A DNA stretch of 33,598 nucleotides from Thermoplasmata archaeon (GTDB lineage: Archaea; Thermoplasmatota; Thermoplasmata; Sysuiplasmatales; Sysuiplasmataceae): positions 1 through 33,598 of the forward strand of contig JAKABN010000008.1 in NCBI GenBank assembly GCA_021796895.1, written 5' to 3'. Below the pieces are notes generated by a model. The model searched no databases. It saw only the letters and a list, made by a program, of their open reading frames with translations, and had not been told where the DNA came from. A program made the position numbers and the translations under genes. Positions 10,059 through 18,837 of the stretch are shown piece by piece. Every line of letters starts with the position of its first letter. The stretch's first letter is position 1.

Positions 10059-11324
10059 TCAATCGCCTCCTTTCCTCTCCATCCCTGCGCCATTCCCTTC
10101 CCTTACCCTTATCCACGTGACCAGTTCGCCTTCTCCTTTGTGGTTTGCGGTAATGCGGACCATTCTTGCGACGTCCTCAATCGATATTTCCCTGCCTGCC
10201 AGACCTCCTATGAAGTCAACGATCTGGGGTCTGTTGCTGGAATGGTACAGCGCTGCCCGTACATCGTTGAAGAGCACACCGCCGTCATCCGGACCGCCGT
10301 GCGCAAAATCACGGTCTATAACGCCGACTGCCCTGACTTCCGAAAGACTCTCCCTGAGTTCTTCGGCTGGGAAGGGTCTGAACCATCTCAACTTGACATA
10401 GCCCACCTTCACTCCCTTCTCCCTGAGCAGTTTGACCGCTGCCTTTGCAGCCGACGTCACGGTGCCCATGCCTATGAGCGCTATTTCCGCATCCTCCATC
10501 ATGAACTCTTCGAAGAACGGATTCGCGTAAGAGCTGTGGAAAACTTCGTTGTACTCCTTGTATGCCCTGTATATGACTCCCCTCGCTCTCCTCGCCGCTT
10601 CCCAGTTCTGTCTCCTTATTTCCATTCCCCAGTCCTCGTTTATCTGCGGCGCGATGGATACCGGGTTGTCCGGGTGCATCCTTCTGGTCCCGAGATTGTA
10701 TGGAGGCAGGAATTTCTGTACAGCCTCCTTTGTTGGTATTTTCACTATGTGCTGCGAATGCGTGAGGTACCCTCCGTCGATGGCAACCGCGCACGGCATC
10801 ATCACTGAAGGATCTTCCGCTACTCTGTAGGCAATAAGCGTTGTGTCGAGTGCTTCCTGTGCGGTCGAAGCCCAGACAATCAGCCATCCGAGGTCGCGGA
10901 CGAGCATGGCATCGTTGTGTTCCACCCCAAATGCGCCCGGATCATCAAGCGCCCTGTTACCCACGAGCGCTACAAGCGGCAGCCTGTCTGTTGCGGTGGC
11001 GGCAAGCGCCTCAGTGGCGTAAAGCCATCCGGTTCCGCTGCTTCCGGCAAACGCCCTCGCTCCCACAGATGACGCGTGCTTCGCTATTTCGAATTGTGAA
11101 TGCTCGCCGTCCGCAATTATGTATTCGGAATCGAATTTGCCGTCCGCAATGAATTTAGCCAGTCTGTCCATAACACCCGTGTACGGTCTTATCGGATATG
11201 CAGAGAACACGTCGACGTCCGCGAGTCTTACCGCATGCGCAACGGCATCAGTTCCCGTCGCAAGCTCCTCGCGTTCGTATATCTTTCTGTCAACCAGTTC
11301 GGTCGTCATTTCAGTTCCCTCCAT
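10059..11324 (-). CDS. 2-oxoacid:ferredoxin oxidoreductase alpha subunit, oxalate-oxidoreductase-like
   Basis: VAHAVRLADVDVFSAYPIRPYTGVMDRLAKFIADG...EHSQFEIAKHASSVGARAFAGSSGTG is a pyruvate/oxalate ferredoxin oxidoreductase alpha domain; the YPIRP replaces the usual YPITP. Confidence 0.88.
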   Translation of the reverse strand: MEGTEMTTELVDRKIYEREELATGTDAVAHAVRLADVDVFSAYPIRPYTGVMDRLAKFIADGKFDSEYIIADGEHSQFEIAKHASSVGARAFAGSSGTGWLYATEALAATATDRLPLVALVGNRALDDPGAFGVEHNDAMLVRDLGWLIVWASTAQEALDTTLIAYRVAEDPSVMMPCAVAIDGGYLTHSQHIVKIPTKEAVQKFLPPYNLGTRRMHPDNPVSIAPQINEDWGMEIRRQNWEAARRARGVIYRAYKEYNEVFHSSYANPFFEEFMMEDAEIALIGMGTVTSAAKAAVKLLREKGVKVGYVKLRWFRPFPAEELRESLSEVRAVGVIDRDFAHGGPDDGGVLFNDVRAALYHSSNRPQIVDFIGGLAGREISIEDVARMVRITANHKGEGELVTWIRVREGNGAGMERKGGD

Positions 11325-12528
11325 CCTGTTTGAAGGGCACTGCAGCCTTGATCTCCGTGTGCCTGACTCCTTTGCCGGTTACTGGTGAAGGCATGAAGCG
11401 CACTTTTCCCTTCTTCTCTTCCAGCCATTTGACGTAACCCTCTGCGTCCCTCTTGTACATTTCCCAGGGGCTGCTGTTGTCTTCAAAATTGAGATCGTCC
11501 ACCATGACTATGCAATCGTCCACTGGGCACACCTGAGCACATCTGCCGCATCCAGTGCAGTACTCATAATTCACATCGTACAGTCCATCGGCCGTGGGAT
11601 CGAAGCACTCGTCCGGGCAGTCGTACCAGCACAGCGTACACTTGATGCATGTGTCAAACCGTATTACTGGCCTTTGCGTCTTGCTGGTCCCTCGTTTGAA
11701 ATTCGGATTTCTGTTTTGTCCCCTGGGTCCCAGCGTGAAACCCCTCTCCACTGATTTTACGACAATACCTTCGTCAAAACTGTCCCATGAAGGCAGTTTC
11801 GGTTTACTGTGCGGCCATGCGATACCTTCGCTCTGCTTCACTTCCCTTACGACAACGGAATCATAGGCTTCCTGAAGACTCTTCACCTTTGCGGCGTCGT
11901 TGTACTTCTTCTTTACATATTCCTCGACGCTATGTATGCCGACGATTTCCGGGGCCACTCTCGCCACTGCCGCTATGGTTCTGACGTCCGTGGCATCATC
12001 CCTGTAATACCAGAGACCGGCAAAACTCTGGTCGCCAGGCAGGATCGCTATATTGTAATCGAAAGTTTTCTTTTCGAGGTGCCGTATGAGCTCTTCCGGC
12101 TTCCTTCTCGAGACGATGAGCAGTGTGCCGCCTGGAATCACCTTTTCATTGATGGGTCTTATTCCGTAGTGCCCCCAGGGCTCGAGTCCCTTTACCATCG
12201 TGTCGTCGAGCACAACGACGACGTTGGCTCTGTCGATGTCCATGCTCGCGCTCGCCACTGCTTCGAGGTCATCCTCGGAGAGCGCATCGGAAAAGAAAGC
12301 AAAGTTGGCGCATGGCACACCGTTCCTCTGCGGATCATCGCTGTATCTTCCGTTGGAAAAAGCCGTCTTCCCTTCAGAATGTGCAGCATAGACCAGATCA
12401 TTGGTTATTCTATACGCCAGTGATTTCTGGAATATGCCTCTGTAGTTGACCTCAAGCCGGAGCACCGATTTCTCCATTTCTGCAGTCGATACCGCCTCGC
12501 TTTTAGTGCCTCTGGAACTGCCGGACAT
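11311..12528 (-). CDS. 2-oxoacid:ferredoxin oxidoreductase, fused gamma-delta subunit
   Basis: N-terminal gamma-like domain (RLEVNYRGIFQKSLAYRITNDLVYAA) fused to 2x[4Fe-4S] delta domain (CIKCTLCWYDCPDECFDP...CTGCGRCAQVCPVDDC); overlaps the alpha start by 14 nt. Confidence 0.88.
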   Translation of the reverse strand: MSGSSRGTKSEAVSTAEMEKSVLRLEVNYRGIFQKSLAYRITNDLVYAAHSEGKTAFSNGRYSDDPQRNGVPCANFAFFSDALSEDDLEAVASASMDIDRANVVVVLDDTMVKGLEPWGHYGIRPINEKVIPGGTLLIVSRRKPEELIRHLEKKTFDYNIAILPGDQSFAGLWYYRDDATDVRTIAAVARVAPEIVGIHSVEEYVKKKYNDAAKVKSLQEAYDSVVVREVKQSEGIAWPHSKPKLPSWDSFDEGIVVKSVERGFTLGPRGQNRNPNFKRGTSKTQRPVIRFDTCIKCTLCWYDCPDECFDPTADGLYDVNYEYCTGCGRCAQVCPVDDCIVMVDDLNFEDNSSPWEMYKRDAEGYVKWLEEKKGKVRFMPSPVTGKGVRHTEIKAAVPFKQDGGN

Positions 12529-12608
12529 TTAAAAACCTCGATAACTTTCCTGCATCGATCTTTCTCATATGCTAAATCATTTATGTTGAACAGGTTAGAT
12601 CAGCTGTT

Positions 12609-13459
12609 TCATGCGACACATTCAGTCATCATCCACTTGTACTGCGGAGTGTAAAGACACTCACCAGGCTCGAACTGGGCAACTGCCAGGCCGTTCACGC
12701 TGAGATCCTTGATGTGAGTCTCTGTTTCCTCCATGTTATGGGGTCGATATAGCCGGGCCACCATCCCTTTGGAGGATCCTTCATCAATATGCCTGCAACA
12801 ATCTGAATCACCATGATGATACCTCCCGTGATGAGCAGCATCGGCGCGATGTTTGTGCAGTAATTGTTCGCGGTCAGTCCTGGATATCCCAGTCCGCCAT
12901 ATGCCCACCATATTATGAAGGGGAAGTCTCCGTAAGCCCATGCGCCGTTGACAAGCCCTGTTCTCCATCCCTTCTTTTCGGGGAACCATTTCTGCACGCC
13001 GTTGACTCCCGCGGCGTAGGCGAAGCCGGAACCCAGTCCCCCGCTTGCCGCGTAGCCCACATATGCTATCCAGATATGCGATGCGTGCGTAAGGGCGAAA
13101 TATGCAAAGCCTATCATCACACCGCCAAGAATGACAAATATCCCAACCGGGAGATTCTTTTTTTCACGGAGATATCCGAGCAGAGGCGCTGCAAGCGTCG
13201 CCTCGAACACAACATATGTCGTATAGTTCCAGTAGCCTGCGGCTATGCTCCAGTGGTAATAGGGCGCCAAGAATATGAACGACGACGCCCAGCCGTATTC
13301 AAGCACACTTCCTGCTGACAGCGCAAGCCAGAATCCGAAAAGGCAAACTTATCTGGATTTCCTCCATACGTGCAGTTCGCTGTCCTTTTCGCCTATTCTG
13401 TACTCGCGACCGTTCTCGTCCGCAACAGTCCTGTATTTTGTGGTCACAAATTCTCCCAT
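12609..13459 (-). pseudogene. Decayed OFA-family MFS transporter (oxalate/formate antiporter family), N-terminal half
   Basis: Reading from ATG 13459: MGEFVTTKYRTVADENGREYRIGEKDSELHVWRKSR*VCLFGFWLALSAGSVLEYGWASSFIFLAPYYHWSIAAGYWNYTTYVVFEATLAAPLLG...NGVQKWFPEKKGWRTGLVNGAWAYGDF...PPKGWWPGYIDPITWR. In-frame TAA at 13349-13351, then a frameshift near 12720 into ETETHIKDLSVNGLAVAQFEPGECLYTPQYKWMMTECVA*; TM7-12 are absent. Confidence 0.75.
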
Positions 13460-13723
13460 TTAACACATCCTCCCGACGGCCCAGAACCACGGCTGATATA
13501 CCACAGATTGATTACACACGCTTTGCCCGTTTCGAGTGATGTCCGCCTCAACTCCGCAGTTGTGAGCTCTCTCCGGTCTCAAAATATGTTGAGATCACGG
13601 TGTCCGTCCGCACTAGAATTTATGAAACAATGAAAGCTGTTCCTTTCTCTATAATCATATTCTTGAACCTGTTCACCTTTTGATGGATTGGTTCACGGGC
13701 CCGCTGCTCGCAGGGCGGCGAGC

Positions 13724-14443
13724 TTATCTTCTTGCGTCCGTTCCACGGTGCGGCAGCGACTCGCAGAATCCGGAATCGCTGGAAAGGATGCCTGCAAGCT
13801 TCTTTTCAGCGCTCCTGACATGATAGGACAGCGTGCTCTTGGACATCTTCATCTTTCTGCTCACCTGAGTGAGGCTGGCTCCCCGCGGCCAGTCAAAGAA
13901 TCCCATCTCGTTGATCGTGTTGAGCAGTTTTACCTCTTCACCGGACAGCATGTTCATCATGTGCGCAACGTTGAGCCTGCTGAAAACAGTCGGATACTGG
14001 TGGAAGAACTCTTCCTGGGCAATGGAGTTCATAGCCAGAATGGTGGTGAATTCGTCGTTGACGTCGTACTCTCCAAGCGGTTTAGGACTGCTGTTGATAT
14101 AGAACCACTTCTCCTTTCCCATATGAACGAGTATGGGATGTATGCGGAATCCTAACTTCGCAGTCTTGCAGAACATGGACGTCTTCACCATTCTGTAGAA
14201 TACCATTGCAATGTTGCCCTTCTTCGATATCAGATTGAAATCAGAAACTCTCTTGTGTGAAGACAGTGTCTGAAGCACAGCGTTCAGTTCATCGATTTCA
14301 GATGAATACACAATTGAGAACATGTTCTGGTGTTTTCCGGACGCTTCGGTGTTCATTATGAGTATGCACGTATTCTCAAGGTTCTTAGTTGCGTCGACGT
14401 TGGGACAATCGGTCTGAGTAATCTCGAGTTCCCAGAGCGCCAT
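13724..14443 (-). CDS. Transcriptional regulator with C-terminal HTH_10 (bacterio-opsin activator-type) domain
   Basis: C-terminus LLNTINEMGFFDWPRGASLTQVSRKMKMSKSTLSYHVRSAEKKLAGIL is the canonical HTH_10 pattern. Confidence 0.88.
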   Translation of the reverse strand: MALWELEITQTDCPNVDATKNLENTCILIMNTEASGKHQNMFSIVYSSEIDELNAVLQTLSSHKRVSDFNLISKKGNIAMVFYRMVKTSMFCKTAKLGFRIHPILVHMGKEKWFYINSSPKPLGEYDVNDEFTTILAMNSIAQEEFFHQYPTVFSRLNVAHMMNMLSGEEVKLLNTINEMGFFDWPRGASLTQVSRKMKMSKSTLSYHVRSAEKKLAGILSSDSGFCESLPHRGTDARR

Positions 14444-14497
14444 AGTCCCTGTATACCTGCTACCGGCAATATTAACCTTCGTGGCGTATGTCGACTC

Positions 14498-15760
14498 TCA
14501 TTGCACTGTCGCTCTTTCCGTGCTCCTTATGCGCCGCGAGAACGAGAGAAGTGAAACGAATGACGTTGCCGCAGAGAGCACGAAGAATGAGGCTGCAAGA
14601 CTCCCGAACGCCCACCGCTCGCTCAGCAGGACAATGAGTAACGGACTGACAGCAGCGCCAAAACCCACAGCCGCCCACACCACGCCACGGCTAAGATGAG
14701 CTTCACCGGCATCAACCATTTTCGTGGCGATCGGAAACAGTATCGGAAATCCGCTGAATGCGAACAGACTGAAGAATGCCAGCGATATGGCGTCGAAGTA
14801 AATGTTCAGCGGATAGAGCAGAAACATCATGACGAAAATTCCGGACATAAATGTAGTGAGAAACAGCGTCCTGACGAGTCCTATCCTGTCAGAAATCCAG
14901 CCAATCATGATCTGACCCGGTATAGGCAGTGAAAGTATGAATGTCATTGTGAGTCCTAGGCTGAGACCGTACGGAAGCAGATGCGCCCTTATGAAATAGG
15001 TTGGAAGATAGAGTATGATCCCAGTAGATGCAGCGCTCCTGACAAAAGTCATGACAATCAGGGGCGACGTCCCTCTGACCACAGGACCGATTTCGTTCCA
15101 GTTGCGTACATTTCCGGCACCCGATGCAGGTTCTGCATCTCCTTCATAGAAGTGGAAGAAAAAGCGCATGGGAAGGGCTACTGCGATACAGGCGGCGCCG
15201 ATTACCAGAAGCCCTCCTGAGAGCATCAGTTCTCCGAAGGCCAGAACAGATATCGTTAGAAATATCGCTCTGCCGAAACTGCCCAGCGCCCCGTTTATTC
15301 CAAGCGCGAGGCCCATTGCATCGCTCCTGAAGCTCTTCTGCACGATTCCGCTCCCGATGGGATGGTAGTAACTGGAGCCGAAACCCGCTATACATGAAGA
15401 AACTATTATTCCGGCATATGCCAGCTGCGTGTATCTGCCAAGGAAGGCTGCACAGAGGCCCGTGAGTGATATGCCTATCCCAAGAATCAGCAACCCTTCA
15501 CTCAGTCCCCTTCCCGTATTTCCGCTTCTCGCCACACGCGAAACAGCGAAAGGACTTCCGAACGAGGAGAAGAGGTAAAAACATGCAGCAACCGCCGCGA
15601 GCGCATAACTGCTAGAAATCGAATATGCGAGGAGGGGTATGACCACGGGCAGCAGCGCGCTTTCCCCGTCGTTGATGAAGTGCGCAACCGACGTCACAAT
15701 CAGAATGAATGAATTATTTACACCGCCGACAGAAGCTGTGAAGCCGTCTTTCAGATTCAC
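14498..15760 (-). CDS. MFS transporter (Fsr/fosmidomycin-resistance-like)
   Basis: VTSVAHFINDGESALLPVVIPLLA..., SSYYHPIGSGIVQKSFRSDAMGLALGINGALGSFGRAI, GWISDRIGLVRTLFLTTFMSG. GTG start at 15760 overlaps the atpI stop as GTGA; the longer ORF-track start is an artefact. Confidence 0.82.
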   Translation of the reverse strand: MNLKDGFTASVGGVNNSFILIVTSVAHFINDGESALLPVVIPLLAYSISSSYALAAVAACFYLFSSFGSPFAVSRVARSGNTGRGLSEGLLILGIGISLTGLCAAFLGRYTQLAYAGIIVSSCIAGFGSSYYHPIGSGIVQKSFRSDAMGLALGINGALGSFGRAIFLTISVLAFGELMLSGGLLVIGAACIAVALPMRFFFHFYEGDAEPASGAGNVRNWNEIGPVVRGTSPLIVMTFVRSAASTGIILYLPTYFIRAHLLPYGLSLGLTMTFILSLPIPGQIMIGWISDRIGLVRTLFLTTFMSGIFVMMFLLYPLNIYFDAISLAFFSLFAFSGFPILFPIATKMVDAGEAHLSRGVVWAAVGFGAAVSPLLIVLLSERWAFGSLAASFFVLSAATSFVSLLSFSRRIRSTERATVQ

Positions 15761-17691
15761 TTTCCGCCCTTCATGTCCATATCGAATTGCTTTATTGTGT
15801 AGTTCCTTGGGCTGGAAAAGGGTCTGAAGTATCTCCCGTTGCCCTTGTAGAATTTCGAGAAGAATTCCACATAGAGAAGCCTCGCGCCCTGTATACCCGA
15901 CTCGAAAACGGCTATGATGAGATTGAACACCTGTCCCACGATAACGATGAAAATTCCGACCGGTATCAGCAGCGGATCGGATGCGAACGCGCTCAGGGCT
16001 ATGTTGATGACGCTCGCCAGTATGACGGAAGCAAGCAGTATGCCTACAATCCTTGTATACGACAATATATGGCTTATTATCGACGGTATCTCCATCGCGC
16101 CCATGGTCCCTTCCACGGCAAGGACCGTCGCAACGCCGCCTATGATGAGCGCCACAGGAACCGATACACCGGGATTGGCGAAGTTCATGGGCACTCTGTG
16201 CAGAAGGTTGAGACCGAATACGGCAATGCCCCATGCGAATGCTAGCCAGCCTGCCTTTCCCGCTATCCCCTTCCTGTGGCCGACCGTGTATTCGTTTATT
16301 GCGCCGAGAATCAGCCCGAAGGATACGAGCAGCAGGCCTATGTACCCTGAAATGAGCAGCAGCTTTGCGAGTCCCGGTTCCACGGCAAACACCGTGAACG
16401 GTAGTACCTGAAAGCCAAAAAATTCGTTGAAGAGCGCCCCGACGGCTATTGCGACGAGGGAAGACGGAATGAGTGCCTTCGCAAGTGTTCTGAGTGCGTT
16501 TGGCCCCATGATCATGAGCACGAAGCGGCTCAGGAATTTAGGTATGTGGCTGTGCGCCACAGGATGGTCGAGCCTGTGAATTATGAATAGCGATATCAGC
16601 AGTATTGCGAGACCGTATCCCCAGTCACCCACCATCAAACCGAAGAACAGCGGGAACACGAATGCAAAGACAAGAGTTGGTTCGATTTCATATTCCCTGG
16701 GAAGAGAGTAGAATCGTATGAAGAACTCGAAGAGTTTGACGCCGCGCGGATTGCGGAAAAGCGTCGGAGGCTCCTCGTTCGTTTTCACCCTGGACAGTAT
16801 GACGCTGCCTGATGTCAGATTATCCAGCATTTCACCGAGCATGCCGAAGTAGCGGGACGGAATCCACCCCTCAAGTGCGAATGCATCAGTCGTGCCGGCC
16901 AGTTTCTCCGACACATCATATTTCTTCGACTCAATATCCAGCTGTTCCCTGATCTGCGCTATGGCGGGAAAATGAATATCGGCGATATCCGAGAGCCTCT
17001 TTGAAACGGTTTCCAGCTCCGCTCTCAGCGCCTCGGCCTCAAGGCGTGTCCTTTCGCCGAATTCGGACGGCGTACCGTTCATTTCCGGTACGGCCACCAG
17101 GCTCATGCCCTTCTCATTCGCAAGACGAGCGAGCTCAGCCTCCCTGTCGGCTCTGATGGCGACCAGGCACGCATCGCCGATATCCTTTACCACGGCATCT
17201 TCTATGGCTCCCTTCACCGTGCCCTTTATGTCCTCTCCGCCTGACGCTATGAACGACGATATGTGTGCCGACCTGAATACTGAAAGGTCATAGTCCAGTC
17301 CACTCATCTTCTGCACGATCTGCAATCTGTTCTCGAGCTCTCTCAGCGCGGCGTTCAGAGCAGTCTCCCTTTCCCTCAGTGTTTTTATTTCGTTGTCCGC
17401 CTTCACGTTTGCCGCGGCTTCCAGCAGCTCCCTGGTCGAGGCGAAATATTTCCTTTCGCCGACCCTGCGGTGTGGCAGGACGGCTTCCATTCCCCTGAAG
17501 CGTAGCAGCTCCCTGTTGAGGAATTCCACATTCTCCGCAGTAACCCTTTTCTGCAGCATCTCCGCCGCCTCCCCGCTTAGCTCCTCGAGCTGCATTACGC
17601 CCACGTCGTGCAACGCTGAAATTACCGTCTTTCTGCAGTCGTTGGAGCCTATAACTCTCACCCTGATTATCTTCTCCGACCGCAGCAGCAC
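15757..17691 (-). CDS. atpI: A/V-type ATP synthase subunit I
   Basis: 644 aa; coiled-coil N-terminus, then multi-TM C-terminus with FGLMVGDWGYGLAILLISLFI and EGTMGAMEIPSIISHILSYTRIVGILLASVILA. Confidence 0.95.
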   Translation of the reverse strand: MLLRSEKIIRVRVIGSNDCRKTVISALHDVGVMQLEELSGEAAEMLQKRVTAENVEFLNRELLRFRGMEAVLPHRRVGERKYFASTRELLEAAANVKADNEIKTLRERETALNAALRELENRLQIVQKMSGLDYDLSVFRSAHISSFIASGGEDIKGTVKGAIEDAVVKDIGDACLVAIRADREAELARLANEKGMSLVAVPEMNGTPSEFGERTRLEAEALRAELETVSKRLSDIADIHFPAIAQIREQLDIESKKYDVSEKLAGTTDAFALEGWIPSRYFGMLGEMLDNLTSGSVILSRVKTNEEPPTLFRNPRGVKLFEFFIRFYSLPREYEIEPTLVFAFVFPLFFGLMVGDWGYGLAILLISLFIIHRLDHPVAHSHIPKFLSRFVLMIMGPNALRTLAKALIPSSLVAIAVGALFNEFFGFQVLPFTVFAVEPGLAKLLLISGYIGLLLVSFGLILGAINEYTVGHRKGIAGKAGWLAFAWGIAVFGLNLLHRVPMNFANPGVSVPVALIIGGVATVLAVEGTMGAMEIPSIISHILSYTRIVGILLASVILASVINIALSAFASDPLLIPVGIFIVIVGQVFNLIIAVFESGIQGARLLYVEFFSKFYKGNGRYFRPFSSPRNYTIKQFDMDMKGGK

Positions 17692-17693
17692 GC

Positions 17694-18017
17694 CTATTCC
17701 TCCAGGTACTTCCCTATCAGCTTTCCGACAATGCTATCCAGATCCTTCTGTGTGGTTTTGAGCGTGATCTCGTCTGCGTCTGCCTTCGCCGCCGAGAGAA
17801 TTTTCCTCCGCTTATCGTCTACCCGCTCCTTTGTCTTTCGCAGCGCCTCGGCCTTCTCCCTGCCCGCCTTCTCCGCCGCGTCATCAATCGCTGCATGCAT
17901 CTCCTTTCTCATTGCCTCCAGCTTCTCCTCCAGGCTCACGGATAATTCCCGCAGCTCGCGTTCGACTCGAAGCTCACTCTCCTTTATCGCCCTGAGTACT
18001 TCTAAATCGTCTGTTAT
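17694..18017 (-). CDS. atpH: A-type ATP synthase subunit H (start uncertain: GTG 17939, or upstream ATA 18017)
   Basis: Coiled coil SLEEKLEAMRKEMHAAIDDAAEKAGREKAEALRKTKERVDDKRRKILSAAKADADEI...VGKLIGKYLEE. The open frame extends upstream as ITDDLEVLRAIKESELRVERELRELS, starting at ATA directly after an in-frame TGA. Confidence 0.75.
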   Translation of the reverse strand: MTDDLEVLRAIKESELRVERELRELSVSLEEKLEAMRKEMHAAIDDAAEKAGREKAEALRKTKERVDDKRRKILSAAKADADEITLKTTQKDLDSIVGKLIGKYLEE

Positions 18018-18188
18018 TCAAAACACCCCTGCCATGACTATTATTATGCCCGCAATTGCGATTGCGGGATTCAGTATCAGGAATAGCATCCTGAGCCTGA
18101 TAAACAGCCTGAGTCTGCCGTTATTCCTGATCATCTCCAGTGTTATGCCGATCCGGGGATAGTAATCCTTCGCCCTGTACTTCACCAT
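18018..18188 (-). CDS. 56-aa small membrane protein inside the ATPase operon (not in supplied ORF track)
   Basis: Own translation: MVKYRAKDYYPRIGITLEMIRNNGRLRLFIRLRMLFLILNPAIAIAGIIIVMAGVF*. It fits tightly between atpD (stop 18190) and atpH and has one hydrophobic helix. Confidence 0.65.
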   Translation of the reverse strand: MVKYRAKDYYPRIGITLEMIRNNGRLRLFIRLRMLFLILNPAIAIAGIIIVMAGVF

Positions 18189-18189
18189 A

Positions 18190-18837
18190 TCATGCACCCT
18201 CTTCAGCTGAGCTGCGCTGAACCATCTTTCTCTTGATTGTTTTCAGCGTGGTGAACGTATCCCGTTCTATCTCGTCGAGTCGCATCCTTATGTGCTTGGC
18301 GGCAGCGCTCAGTTGTGGTATGAGCATATTCTCTATTGCGTTGGAACGTCTCTTTGTCTTGTCTATCTCCTGCAGGAGTCTGCGCATCGAATTCTCCTTT
18401 TCCGCAATCTCTATCATCGACGAGAAGACTGTTTCAAATCTCCTGATGGCATCGTTTATTGGAGCTGGAACGGAGGTCGCCCTGTACTCCGGGCTCAGCA
18501 CTGAAGCGCCGGCCCTGTAGCTCAGTTCCGGCACTTTGACCCCCATGACGTTCTTGGCGCCCACACCAAGTGCGGAGTTTGCGGACATCTGTGCCACCCG
18601 CTCCACTTCCATCGCTCCGCTCATGACTTCCGCCATTTTCATGGATTCCAGAGCCATGCCGACATCTGCCCTGAGATTTTCCCTCAGCCCGCGTACCTTT
18701 CTGCTTATTGCAAAAAATTCCATCACTAGCGCGTTTCTCTTCATTTTCAGCAGATCCAGCCCTCTCTTTGCCAGTTTTATCCTTCTGTTGGTCCGTATGA
18801 GCTCTATGCGCGTGGGCTTGATCTGCTGCGAAGGCAT
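18190..18837 (-). CDS. atpD: A-type ATP synthase subunit D
   Basis: IKPTRIELIRTNRRIKLAKRGLDLLKMKRNALVMEFF plus C-terminal NAIENMLIPQLSAAAKHIRMRLDEIERDTFTTLKTIK. ATG at 18837 overlaps the atpB stop (TGATG). Confidence 0.95.
   Translation of the reverse strand: MPSQQIKPTRIELIRTNRRIKLAKRGLDLLKMKRNALVMEFFAISRKVRGLRENLRADVGMALESMKMAEVMSGAMEVERVAQMSANSALGVGAKNVMGVKVPELSYRAGASVLSPEYRATSVPAPINDAIRRFETVFSSMIEIAEKENSMRRLLQEIDKTKRRSNAIENMLIPQLSAAAKHIRMRLDEIERDTFTTLKTIKRKMVQRSSAEEGA

Noticed and set aside
15761-16234. N-terminal extension of the 578-aa minus ORF (14498-16234)
   Set aside because: Lies within atpI in another frame; peptide is Arg/His-rich shadow sequence. The MFS start is better placed at GTG 15760.
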